From NCBI GenBank assembly GCA_002085445.1, contig NBMI01000106.1, positions 1 through 46,336 on the forward strand: a DNA stretch of 46,336 bases, in the 5' to 3' direction. The position numbers and the translations under genes were made by a program. Under the pieces are notes generated by a model. It searched no databases. It was not told the origin of the DNA and saw nothing but the letters and a program-made list of their open reading frames with translations. Origin of the DNA: Candidatus Parabeggiatoa sp. nov. 2. Lineage in GTDB: Bacteria > Pseudomonadota > Gammaproteobacteria > Beggiatoales > Beggiatoaceae. Below, piece by piece: positions 29,096 through 38,022 of the stretch (position 1 is the first letter of the stretch; every line of letters starts with the position of its first letter).

Positions 29096-29376
29096 AGGGG
29101 CGTTGCCCCTGGCTATATTAATCTCGCCCCGTTGGGGCTAGGAAGGGGCGTTGCCCCTTTTTGTATTAATATCGCCCCGTTGGGGCTTTCCTCCAGGGGC
29201 GTTGCCCCTGGCTGTATTAATATCGCTTTCTGGAAGGGGCGTTGCCCCTTTTTGTATTAATATCTCCCCGTTGGGGCTTTCCTTGTTAACCTCTATTAGC
29301 CCCTTCGGTAAGTATTATTAAAGCCAGGGGCAACGCCCCTGGATTGTATTCCAATAGACAATGAGTTATAAATAAG
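29096..29376 (+). repeat. R3 hairpin cluster, right part
   Basis: Continues the R3 units to about 29342 (CCAGGGGCAACGCCCCTGG). AAGTATTATTAAAGC at about 29310 resembles the inner end of the 40-bp inverted repeat at 35936. A short spacer with AATAAGG precedes the next gene. Confidence 0.8.
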
Positions 29377-30543
29377 GTGAGTGACAACTTTCTTCCTTTT
29401 GCATTACCGTGTCTCGGTGAAGAAGAAATTAACGAAGTCGTTGATACATTACGCTCTGGTTGGTTGACTACCGGCCCTAAAACCAAGCGTTTTGAAGAAG
29501 ACTTTGCCAACTTTGTCGGGATGCCTTATGCATTAGCGGTCAATTCTTGCACCGCCGGCTTGCATTTGGCACTCGAAGCCGTCGGTATTCGGCCCGGTGA
29601 TAAGGTCATCACGACACCTTATTCCTTCACAGCGACGGCAGAAGTTATACGCTATTTGGGGGCCGATCCTTTGTTTGTGGATATTGATCCTAATACGTTT
29701 AATATAGACATCCACAAACTGGCCGCTACTTTGGACACAGTAGAAGGCGTTAAAGCCATTTTGCCGGTGCATTTTGGTGGACAGTCCTGTGATATGGAGG
29801 CCATTTTAGCCTTGGCAAAGGCGCACTCTCTTAAAATCGTTGAAGATGCAGCCCATGCGTTGCCCACTTATTATAAAGGACGCATGATAGGCCACTTTGG
29901 CGACATCACGGCGTACAGTTTTTATGTGACGAAAACGGTAGCCACCGGCGAAGGTGGTATGGTAGTCACAGCGAATCGAGACTATGCCGAGCGCATTCGT
30001 ACTATGCGCTTGCATGGCATTAACCGCGATATATTTAATCGTGCTTCTTCTGACTTGCCTGGATGGTATTATGAAGTTGTCGCGCCCGGCTTTAAATATA
30101 ATATGACTGATATAGCGGCCGCTTTGGGCATTCATCAATTACAAAAGGCCGAAACGTTCGGGCAACGACGAGCTGCCATAGCGGCGCAATACACACCCGG
30201 CTTAGCCGACTTGCCTTTGCGTACTCCGTATTTGCATCCAGACAGCACTCATGCTTGGCACTTATACGTTATTCAATTGCAACTTGAAGAATTAACCATA
30301 GATCGTAACACCTTTATTGAACGCATGAATGCTGCTGGTATTGGCACCAGTGTGCATTTTATTCCGTTACATTTACAGCAATATTGGCGTGATCGTTATG
30401 GATTTAAACCAGAAGATTTTCCCGTCGCTTTAGACGTTTATCAGCGGGCTGTCAGTTTACCCATTTATCCCTGCATGAGCGATGCTGATGTGGATCGGGT
30501 TATTAGTACAATACGAAGGATTTTGACTCATGCACTGAAATAA
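29377..30543 (+). CDS. DegT/DnrJ/EryC1/StrS aminotransferase
   Basis: 388 residues from a GTG at 29377, in register with the family start (FLPFALPCLGEEEI, LRSGWLTTGPKTKRFE). PLP enzyme: K186 in SFYVTKTVATGEGG is the Schiff-base lysine, and VEDAAHA (155-161) binds the cofactor ring. In sugar pathways it aminates a 4-keto-6-deoxy nucleotide sugar. With the WbpM/PglF-type dehydratase at 32917 it could make UDP-4-amino-4,6-dideoxy-HexNAc (PglE-like role). The VTK sequence in place of the common ATK is a mild variation. No acetyltransferase (PglD) follows within the window. Confidence 0.92.
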   Translation: MSDNFLPFALPCLGEEEINEVVDTLRSGWLTTGPKTKRFEEDFANFVGMPYALAVNSCTAGLHLALEAVGIRPGDKVITTPYSFTATAEVIRYLGADPLFVDIDPNTFNIDIHKLAATLDTVEGVKAILPVHFGGQSCDMEAILALAKAHSLKIVEDAAHALPTYYKGRMIGHFGDITAYSFYVTKTVATGEGGMVVTANRDYAERIRTMRLHGINRDIFNRASSDLPGWYYEVVAPGFKYNMTDIAAALGIHQLQKAETFGQRRAAIAAQYTPGLADLPLRTPYLHPDSTHAWHLYVIQLQLEELTIDRNTFIERMNAAGIGTSVHFIPLHLQQYWRDRYGFKPEDFPVALDVYQRAVSLPIYPCMSDADVDRVISTIRRILTHALK

Positions 30544-31035
30544 TGCAATGAAAAATGAAAAAGCCATTGGCGAAATTGGCAAAGGTATTGTTTTAACTTG
30601 TTCAGATAAATCATGATTCTAACGGATGAAAGTTGATAGTTTATCAACACGCAAACACCGTAGATGGAATTAATCATTAATCATTAATCATTAATCATTA
30701 ATCATTAATCATTAATAATTAATAAGGTTTCAACCCCAAAGGGTTTGAATGTAAATGGTAAGAGTATTGATATAATCTGAATAAAATTCATACCGTTAGA
30801 GTTTTCAATAGTTATAATCATAAAAAATCCGGCCGCAAACCTCCAAGGTTGATCTCGCTTAGCTCGGTAACATCGTTCCGAACGAGGCGAGATCACGAAA
30901 CATCGTTGAGAGCTTCGCTACGATAAACTTTGCGCTTTTGTCATTTCTACAGATACGAAATCTTTCCTGCACTAGTATAAACGCAGTAACGAGCAAAGCG
31001 ATATCAGTTTACCAAACCTCGGAGGTTTTCTTCAA
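30544..31035. repeat. Intergenic with heptamer array and SD palindrome
   Basis: Six perfect TAATCAT heptamers at 30671-30712, then degenerate copies. 30830-31000 has AACCTCCAAGGTT and GATCTCGC...GGCGAGATC inverted segments. AAACCTC-G-GAGGTTT (31014-31028) is a palindrome containing the GGAGG of the next gene. No gene seen. Confidence 0.7.
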
Positions 31036-31626
31036 ATGAATAGCAAGCGACTGTTTGATTTGTGTTGCATCCTACCCGGTTTAATATTGCTCAGTCCCTT
31101 GTTTGTGCTGATTGCACTCTGGATAAAATTAGACAGTCGGGGGCCAGTATTTTTTTTGCAAACACGTATCGGTCAATTTGGAAAACATTTTAAAATCATA
31201 AAGTTTCGCACAATGCACTCTTCTAAAGGAGGCCTAAAATTAACCATCGGCCGCGATGCGCGTATCACGCGCTGCGGACATTTTTTGCGTCGCTACAAAC
31301 TGGACGAATTGCCACAATTGATAAATGTACTCAAGGGCGACATGAGTTTAGTGGGCCCCCGCCCAGAAGTGCCTGAATATGTTGAACTTTATCCAGATGG
31401 TATTAAAGAATACGTGCTATCAGTGCCCGTCGGCATAACCGATTATGCCTCGATTGAATTTCGCTCTGAAAGTGAAATGTTAGCAAATTCGCAGCAACCA
31501 GAAGTTGATTATGTCGAAAAAATCCTACCTCTCAAGCTTGCCTACCATCAACAATATGTCAAAGAACAGTCGCTTTATTTAGATATGGCGCTGATTTTTA
31601 AAACCTTAAAACGTATTTTTTTTTAG
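31036..31626 (+). CDS. Phosphoglycosyl transferase (PglC/WcaJ-type sugar transferase)
   Basis: 196 residues from the ATG at 31036, ten bases after GGAGG. Small monotopic type like PglC: N-terminal KRLFDL and re-entrant hydrophobic helix (9-31), KFRTM (56-60), catalytic D90-E91 in YKLDELPQL, and GPRPE (107-111). Transfers a sugar-1-phosphate from a UDP-sugar to undecaprenyl phosphate on the inner membrane, the first step of repeat-unit assembly. The size lacks the extra four helices of WbaP/WcaJ. Fits the neighbouring aminotransferase and dehydratase as the initiating transferase for an amino-deoxy sugar. Confidence 0.92.
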   Translation: MNSKRLFDLCCILPGLILLSPLFVLIALWIKLDSRGPVFFLQTRIGQFGKHFKIIKFRTMHSSKGGLKLTIGRDARITRCGHFLRRYKLDELPQLINVLKGDMSLVGPRPEVPEYVELYPDGIKEYVLSVPVGITDYASIEFRSESEMLANSQQPEVDYVEKILPLKLAYHQQYVKEQSLYLDMALIFKTLKRIFF

Positions 31627-32735
31627 GTGAAAGGTGAAAGGCTGATATACTGAAAGTACAACGGATTTGGGGAAGAAACGGATTTTTTAAGTTTAATAGA
31701 GTGAGAGTACAACGGATTTGGGGAAGAAACGGATTTTTTAAGTTTAATATTTTAGTTGAAAATCATAAGGCATGCTAATTCTACTGAGCACCGCCATAAA
31801 TATAGCTCTTTCTGTCATTTCGACGCTAGGAGAAATCTTTCGTTTCGATTTCGGTTTCGATTTCGGTTTCTTTGATCGGAGAAATCTTGATAAATCTTGA
31901 GAAATCTTGAGAAATATTGAGAAATTCTTTCTGTCATTTCTTTGCTCTGAGAAATCTTTCGTTTCGATTTCTGTTTCGACGACAGGAGAAATCTTGAGAG
32001 TTTCTTTGATCGGAGAAAGCTTGAGAAAGCTTGAGAAAGCTTGAGAAATCTTGAGAAAGCTTGAGAAATCTTGAAAAATATTGAGAAATTCTTTCTGTCA
32101 TTTCTTTGCTCTGAGAAATCTTTCGTTTCGATTTCTGTTTCGGTTTCTTTGCTCTGAGAAAGCTTGAGAAATTTATATTGAAAAATATTGAGAAATTCTT
32201 TCTGTCATTTCTTTGCTCTGAGAAATCTTTCGTTTCGATTTCTGTTTCGGTTTCTTTGCTCTGAGAAAGCTTGAGAAATTTCTGAGAAAGCTTGAGAAAT
32301 TTTGAGAAATCTTGAGAAATTCTTTCTGTCATTTCTTTGCTCTGAGAAATCTTTCGTTTCGATTTCTGTTTCGACGACAGGAGAAATATTGAGAAATATT
32401 GAGAAATATTGAGAAATATTGAGAAAGCTTGAGAAATCTTACGGGCTACAGATTCCTCACATCCTTAAGAGCGTGTTTTAAAAGTCCAAGAATCAATCAC
32501 TTATAAAATAGTAGATTGCTTATAAAACAATGAGTTAAGTCAAGTTTTGAAACACGCTCTAAGGAATGACAAAAGCGCAAATTGTAAAGTATCAATCCCT
32601 TATTTAATTTTCACCGATTTGAAGTACGTTCCGTATAACTGATAGAAACACAGAGTTCACAAAGTGACACAGAGATACACAGAGAAGCTAAAAACTGAAA
32701 AGCTGATTTGAATAGAAACGTTCATCCGTGTGTGT
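31627..32735. repeat. GAGAAATCTTGA-rich tandem region and hairpin element
   Basis: Two copies of GTACAACGGATTTGGGGAAG (31656, 31707). About 31800-32440 is a degenerate tandem region of TTGAGAAATC units around five copies of TTCTTTCTGTCATTTCTTTG (for example 31925, 32089, 32196, 32318). 32462-32564 is bounded by an inverted repeat of about 20 bp (CCTTAAGAGCGTGTTTTAAA / its near complement); a solitary end recurs at about 34891. 32648-32690 has ACAGAG-type repeats shared with 36605 and 40265. No gene. Confidence 0.7.
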
Positions 32736-32746
32736 ACTTAATAACT

Positions 32747-32889
32747 GGGGTGACGAAAAGGAGGTTCCTTTGGTTCTAAAACTTGAGCCAATTTTTATTC
32801 CGCTTAATAAAATTATTCTTAAAAACAAATTATTTAATTCATTAATCATTAATCATTAATCATTAATCATTAATCATTTTCACCACCCC
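32747..32889. mobile_element. MITE-B copy 1 (143 bp)
   Basis: Ends GGGGTGACGAAAA and TTTTCACCACCCC form a 13-bp imperfect terminal inverted repeat. Perfect 11-bp direct repeats ACTTAATAACT flank it (32736-32746, 32890-32900). Five TAATCAT heptamers (32842-32876) lie inside. A second copy in the opposite orientation is at 43982-44121. No coding capacity. It sits just upstream of the dehydratase gene. Confidence 0.88.
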
Positions 32890-32916
32890 ACTTAATAACT
32901 GATAACAATTAGAAAA

Positions 32917-34749
32917 ATGTTTTATCGCCACCTCCCCATCATCCTACATGACATATGCATGGTTGGCTTCGCTTGGATATTGGCAATTATCGTTCGCTAC
33001 GAGTGGCCCTTATTTCCAGACGTTGAAGCCACTCTTTGGCAAGTGTTGCCTATCGTGGTTGGTGTGCAAAGCAGCGTGCTATGGTATAGCGGTTTATATC
33101 GCGGCATTTGGCGATTTACCAGTATGCCTGATTTAGCCACCATTTTACGCGCTGTCCTCATCGGTACGCTCGCCATCGTCTTGGTACTCGTCTTATTTAA
33201 TCGCCTAGAACTCATTCCACGCTCTTCCTTATTGTTTTATCCCTTCCTATTAATTTTTTTACTAGGAATGCCCCGCTTGCTATATCGCTTATGGCACGAA
33301 CAGTCATTTAATTTCCTATTGACAGATAAAACAAACTACCAACGTGTCCTCGTCTTAGGAGCGGGCACTTCTGGTGACATGCTAGTGCGTGACATGTTGC
33401 GTAGTCAAAGCTGCGGTTATATGCCGGTTGGTTTTTTAGACGATCAGCCGCGTCTGCACGGCGGCAAAGTGCAAGGTGTGCCCGTGTTAGGAAGCACCAA
33501 CAAAGTGGTAGAAACGGTCGAATCCTTAGCGGTCGATGTCATTATCATTGCCATGCCAGCGGCGACGGATGAGCAAATGCGCTGCGTAGTAGAATTATGT
33601 GAACGTTGCACCGTGCCAGTGCGTACTCTGCCCAAATTAGATAACGTCGTCAATGGACAAGTCACTCTCCGTGCGTTACACGATGTCGCCATCGACGATT
33701 TATTAGGACGCGATAAAGTCCAATTGGATTGGCAGATTATCGAAGCCGGTTTGCGCGGCAAAGTCGTAATGGTAAGTGGCGGCGGTGGTTCAATCGGGGC
33801 CGAATTGTGCCGACAGATTGCGCGTTTAAATCCCACCGCTCTCGTGATTTTTGAACGCGGTGAATTTAATCTCTATCGGATAGAAATGCAATTACGCCAA
33901 GAATTTCCCGAGTTAGTCTTACAGGCTCATCTAGGTGACATCGTTGACGCAGTGGCAGTGGGCCATATTTTAGAGTGCTATCATCCCGAAGTCGTCTTTC
34001 ATGCGGCCGCCTATAAACATGTGCCCATGTTGCAATCGCAAGCCCGAGAAGCGGCTCGCAATAACGTGTTGGGTACCAAAATTCTGGCCGAAGCCACTGC
34101 CGCGCAAGGTTGCCAAACCTTTTTGCTGATTTCTACCGATAAAGCCGTCAATCCCACCAACATCATGGGCGCAACCAAACGCGCCGCGGAGATTATTTGC
34201 CAAGCCATGAATGGGCGCTGCAAAACCCGTTTTATCACGGTGCGCTTTGGCAACGTACTCGGTTCGGCCGGTAGCGTAGTCCCTTTATTTAAAAAACAAA
34301 TTGCCAAAGGCGGCCCTGTTACCGTTACTCATCCCGACATCAGTCGTTATTTTATGACTATTCCAGAGGCTTGCCAATTGATTTTGCAAGCTGGCGCGAT
34401 GGGGCAAGGTGGAGAAATTTTTGTACTAGATATGGGTAAACCCGTTAAAATCAGATATTTAGCAGAACAAATGATTCGTTTATCCGGCAAAGTGCCCGAT
34501 AAAGACATTAAAATTGTTTATACTGAGCTGCGTCCAGGCGAAAAACTGCATGAAGAATTATTCCATGCCGACGAAAAACTCGGTAAAACCACTCACGCCA
34601 AAATTCTACTCGCTGATCACCGTAGCAACAATTGGGAACGGTTGACTGAAACTTTAACGCAATTGGCAGAAGCCTGTGAGAACTATGCCGAAAACGACAT
34701 CAAAAAAATGCTAAAACGCCTTGTACCAGAAATGAACAGTGTTCAGTAA
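32917..34749 (+). CDS. Membrane nucleotide-sugar 4,6-dehydratase (WbpM/PglF/CapD-type)
   Basis: 610 residues from the ATG at 32917. About four N-terminal membrane helices (to residue 125), then a first Rossmann-like domain (VLVLGAGTSGDML near 144). The catalytic short-chain dehydrogenase domain has MVSGGGGSIGAEL (about 284-296) binding NAD and the STDKAVNPTNIMGATKRAAE motif, where the usual tyrosine is replaced as in this family. Converts UDP-GlcNAc to a UDP-4-keto-6-deoxy-HexNAc at the membrane, feeding the 29377 aminotransferase. The stop codon lies inside the first of five AGTAATC-type heptamers. Confidence 0.93.
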   Translation: MFYRHLPIILHDICMVGFAWILAIIVRYEWPLFPDVEATLWQVLPIVVGVQSSVLWYSGLYRGIWRFTSMPDLATILRAVLIGTLAIVLVLVLFNRLELIPRSSLLFYPFLLIFLLGMPRLLYRLWHEQSFNFLLTDKTNYQRVLVLGAGTSGDMLVRDMLRSQSCGYMPVGFLDDQPRLHGGKVQGVPVLGSTNKVVETVESLAVDVIIIAMPAATDEQMRCVVELCERCTVPVRTLPKLDNVVNGQVTLRALHDVAIDDLLGRDKVQLDWQIIEAGLRGKVVMVSGGGGSIGAELCRQIARLNPTALVIFERGEFNLYRIEMQLRQEFPELVLQAHLGDIVDAVAVGHILECYHPEVVFHAAAYKHVPMLQSQAREAARNNVLGTKILAEATAAQGCQTFLLISTDKAVNPTNIMGATKRAAEIICQAMNGRCKTRFITVRFGNVLGSAGSVVPLFKKQIAKGGPVTVTHPDISRYFMTIPEACQLILQAGAMGQGGEIFVLDMGKPVKIRYLAEQMIRLSGKVPDKDIKIVYTELRPGEKLHEELFHADEKLGKTTHAKILLADHRSNNWERLTETLTQLAEACENYAENDIKKMLKRLVPEMNSVQ

Positions 34750-35149
34750 TCAGTAATCAGTGATCAGTTATTAGTGATCAGGAGTCCAAACTTTAGTTTG
34801 GCGGGACTCCAAACTTGAGCAACAAGATTTTATGGTATGTTTGTTTAGCTTTCGTGTACTAGCCTAAAGCTGATGACGACACTACCTGAGAGCGTGTTTT
34901 AAAAGCAAGTTGCGGGGGGCCCATAAGCTAATCACACCAAACCCATTAGGGTTACAGCTCGTATAGATATTCAGATAATTAATTTAGTCCCCTTTAGGGG
35001 ACTTTCGCTTTCAGACAATGTTGGCTGCAAAATTTTATTTTTATGAAAATCTATAGAATTCTCTCAGCCTTGTGCTTGAGCCATTGGCTTTTGCTGCCTG
35101 GGCAGTAAGAACAACGCCTCCATTACCCATTACCAATGACCAATTAGAC
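34750..35149. repeat. Heptamers, hairpins and R4 copy
   Basis: Five heptamers of the AGTAATC/AGTGATC/AGTTATT type (34745-34779) contain one TCAGTTA, the complement of the published TAACTGA repeat. AGTCCAAACTTTAGTTTGG at about 34784 resembles the 19592 hairpin. GAGCGTGTTTTAAAA at about 34891 is a lone end of the 32462 element. An R4 copy is at 34961-35010. 35100-35145 holds TTACCCATTACCAATGACC repeats just before the start of the next gene. Confidence 0.65.
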
Positions 35150-35785
35150 ATGTTTGAAATTGACTTAGCAACAGAAACCATTACCACCGAAAATAAAAAT
35201 AGAGCGGCGATTATTGAGCATCCCAAGGGCCTTTTACTGGCTATTGCAGACGGTGCCGGTGGACTTGCGAGTGGCAAAGAAGCGGCCGAACTTGTCATTC
35301 AAATTGTCAAAGAGGCCGCAGTGTCGGAAACTGAATTCTTTAAGCCGCTGAGATGGTGCAATATTCTAAGTCAAGCCGATAATTGGCTGTTTGCACATCC
35401 CACCGCTGGTGAAACAACGGCCGTCATTGTGGCACTGTGCGAAGGGTTTGTTTGTGGCGCGAGCGTTGGTAACTCTGGCGCATTTTTAGTGCAAGAGCAA
35501 ACTGAACTTGAACTCACCGCCGAACAGTGGCAAAAACCACTTATCGGCTCTGGAATAGCCACCCCCATATCGTTTGGCCCCATACCGTTTACAGGTACAC
35601 TTGTTCTCGCCACCGACGGTTTAATCAAAAATGCGCCGCCAGAGAAAATTCGTCAAATTGTGCGTGCCAACAACGCAAAAAACGCGACAAAGGCCTTAAT
35701 TGAAAGTGTCCGTTATCCTTCTGGCAACCAGCCCGATGATGTCACTGTTATTATAATTCACTCCAAAATAACCCAATCTGGCTAA
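35150..35785 (+). CDS. PP2C-family Ser/Thr phosphatase-like protein
   Basis: 211 residues from the ATG at 35150. An in-frame GTG at 35072 would add residues that are intergenic repeat sequence. PPM/PP2C motifs: AIADGAGG (metal-binding D), HPTAGETTAVIV, ASVGNSGAFL (usual form GDSRAYL), LATDGLIKN (metal-binding D) and QPDDVTVIII with the final metal aspartate. The metal ligands are mostly kept, but GDSR reads GNSG, so activity may be altered. Small stand-alone cytosolic form. Such phosphatases reverse Hanks-kinase signalling or act on anti-sigma antagonists; the response regulator 1 kb downstream is a possible partner. Confidence 0.85.
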   Translation: MFEIDLATETITTENKNRAAIIEHPKGLLLAIADGAGGLASGKEAAELVIQIVKEAAVSETEFFKPLRWCNILSQADNWLFAHPTAGETTAVIVALCEGFVCGASVGNSGAFLVQEQTELELTAEQWQKPLIGSGIATPISFGPIPFTGTLVLATDGLIKNAPPEKIRQIVRANNAKNATKALIESVRYPSGNQPDDVTVIIIHSKITQSG

Positions 35786-36777
35786 AACCTCCTTTTTAAA
35801 TGGAAGTCTTTGGTAGAAACAAACGAGTTTTGCAAGAGCCTCTTTATAAATTTTAGCTCAAAATGAATTGTTATACTGTTTTAAGATAGGTACACCTAAA
35901 TCTTTTAGACTCAACGTGGTCATAACTTGTATTTTTTTTTATGACGGGTTAATCTATAAAACGTATTATTAAAGCCAGGGGCGGTGCCCCTAGCTTTATT
36001 AATGTCGCCCCGTTGGGGCTTGCCAGGTAGGTACACTGGCTTTATTAATGTCGCCCCGTTGGGGCTTTATTAATGTCGCCCCGTTGGGGCTTGCCAGGTA
36101 GGTACACTGGCTTGCTTTAATAATACGCCTTATATATTAACCCGTCATAAAAATCCTGCCTTATGACGATGTTGAGTATAACAGTGTCTGAATCCTAATT
36201 TTAGGAATGATAGGAATTTCAGAATAAATGAGATTAATATCAAAAAGTTTAATAGAAGTCTAAAGTCTATTTTGAAATGCTTAGGAGTTACGCATTGATA
36301 AAATCAATTTATTTAGTATTATCGAAATCCGTTTTTTCTTCGCAAAAACTTTTGCTGATATACGGAACGTACTTCAAATCTGTGAAACTGACAAAATGAA
36401 CTTGTCATAAATTTCTATAAAAATTAGCGACTTATCAGTTATTAAATCAGTTTTAATTTTTAAGGGTTAAATTTTAATTTTTAATTAGTATAGACTTATA
36501 ATTTATTTAATCCGTTTTCCGTTTTCCGTTTTCCGTTTTCATTAGTATAGACTTACCATCGCAATAAATTGGACTTTTTATATCGTTCATCATAAAATAT
36601 AAAAAAGCTTTGTGTCCCTCTGTGTGACTCTGTCCGTGTGTAAGAAGTTACCTTTAAAAGGTCGAGGCTTTGCAATTTATTTAAATAAAACAATTTTTTT
36701 ATACTAAACACGGGAATAATTTGAAACGCAGTAACAAGCGCAGCGAGATCACTTATTACACTATCGAAGGATAAAAA
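35786..36777. repeat. Intergenic with 218-bp inverted-repeat element around R3 hairpins
   Basis: 35936-35975 and 36114-36153 form a 40-bp inverted repeat with three mismatches (TTTTTATGACGGGTTAAT at the outer end). Between them are R3 hairpins and two copies of GCCAGGTAGGTACACTGGC. The element has no visible target duplication. 36340-36380 shares TACGGAACGTACTTCAAATC (inverse copy near 32622). 36500-36545 holds four CGTTTTC repeats (TTTCCG units), and 36600-36650 an ACAGAG-type repeat. AGGA at 36768-36771 may be the ribosome-binding site of the next gene. Confidence 0.7.
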
Positions 36778-38022
36778 ATGACACCAGCCAACATTCTGAT
36801 TGTCGATGACATGGAAGCCAATCGGGATATAGTTGAAAGTTTAGTCACTGCACTTGGACATACACCTATACTTGCTGAAGGTGGACTGATTGCTTTGGAA
36901 AAGCTTAAAAATAAGCCCGTTGATTTGGTTTTGCTTGATATTATGATGCCCGAAATAGACGGCTATGAAGTCTTGAGCCACATTAAAGATAATGCGACTT
37001 TGCGGCATATTCCGGTCATTATGATCACAGCGCTTGATGACATGAATAGTGCCGTTGACTGCATCAAGATGGGGGCTGATGACTATTTGACGAAGCCCTT
37101 TAAATCTGTTTTGCTCCGAGCAAGAGTAGAGGCTTGCCTAGACAGAAAATTTCTGCGCGATCAAGAAGAGGACTATCGCAATCAGATTGAACAGGCTAAC
37201 CTCAAACTGGAAGAACGGGTTCGTGAGAAAACCAAAACACTGGCCGTTGCCAACGAAAGGCTCCAAATACTCACTAAAGCGGAAGGTGACGCGCTGAAAT
37301 TGATTTATTACCAATTTCAGAATTCTTTACAGGGATTATTCAAAAAAGCGGTTCAAGCGCCTTTAGAAGAAGCCAACGAACTGCTGGACACGGTCAAACA
37401 ATCTTTAGAGTTGACCAAAATCGATCTGACAACGGTTATGTTTGTTTTTGAACTCAAGGCTGTCCATACGATTTTAAAATCTGGGATTAAGTTGGCAAGC
37501 GAGTTTGCACAATCACGTCATGTACAGTTCGGGGCAATACCGACTTGTGGAGGGCAAGCATTAAATCAAGATGCCTTAGAGGTAGTGGTAGATTCTGAGT
37601 CGGTTGATGAATTTGAGAGAGATTTGTCGGTATCACACTCTCTATTAGCTTGGCAAATAGTGCGTGATGATGAACAAAGTGCTGAACAAAAAGAACTTTG
37701 TGCAAATGCGTTAGCAGAACTGCTTAAGACAGCGGTTAAATTTTCCAGTTACGATAGCACCGTGAATTTCTCCTGTGAGCCGCTTGAAAACGAGGTTGCG
37801 ATAGGCATTCATGCAACGGGGAGAACCATTCCCAAAGAAGAACTCCGGGCGTTTTTTGAAGCACCTTCAACGAGTCAGAAAGTGACACCGGGCCGACACC
37901 CCGGGCTTGCGCCTTCAACAGCTAAACACATTATCACGCTATTAGGTGGCTCAGTGACGGTAGAAAATAGGGAATCGGCGGGGCTCTCTTTTTTGGTGAA
38001 ATTGAAACGTGATAAGTTATAG
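36778..38022 (+). CDS. Response regulator with coiled coil and degenerate kinase-like ATPase domain
   Basis: 414 residues from the ATG at 36778. Receiver domain 1-120: acidic pair D10-D11, phosphoacceptor D54 in LLDIMMPEIDG, T84 and K106 in LTKPF. A coiled coil follows (about 128-175). The region that would hold a kinase H-box (about 180-230) has no histidine, only helices. Residues 310-412 look like a HATPase domain with broken motifs: ELLKTAVKFSS where ELLxNA is usual, IGIHATG in place of DxGxG, but GGSVTVEN and a GLAPSTAKHI remnant. So it receives a phosphoryl signal but probably does not phosphorylate anything; it may act by binding. No output DNA-binding domain. Confidence 0.85.
   Translation: MTPANILIVDDMEANRDIVESLVTALGHTPILAEGGLIALEKLKNKPVDLVLLDIMMPEIDGYEVLSHIKDNATLRHIPVIMITALDDMNSAVDCIKMGADDYLTKPFKSVLLRARVEACLDRKFLRDQEEDYRNQIEQANLKLEERVREKTKTLAVANERLQILTKAEGDALKLIYYQFQNSLQGLFKKAVQAPLEEANELLDTVKQSLELTKIDLTTVMFVFELKAVHTILKSGIKLASEFAQSRHVQFGAIPTCGGQALNQDALEVVVDSESVDEFERDLSVSHSLLAWQIVRDDEQSAEQKELCANALAELLKTAVKFSSYDSTVNFSCEPLENEVAIGIHATGRTIPKEELRAFFEAPSTSQKVTPGRHPGLAPSTAKHIITLLGGSVTVENRESAGLSFLVKLKRDKL

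Noticed and set aside
31934-32332. 132-codon minus-strand frame
   Set aside because: Low-complexity translation of GAGAAATCTTGA repeats (KLSQ, KPKQKSK); no family resemblance.
35072-35149. Upstream GTG start for the PP2C-like gene
   Set aside because: The added residues come from TTACCCATTACC-type intergenic repeats, and PP2C proteins of this type begin near FEIDLATE.
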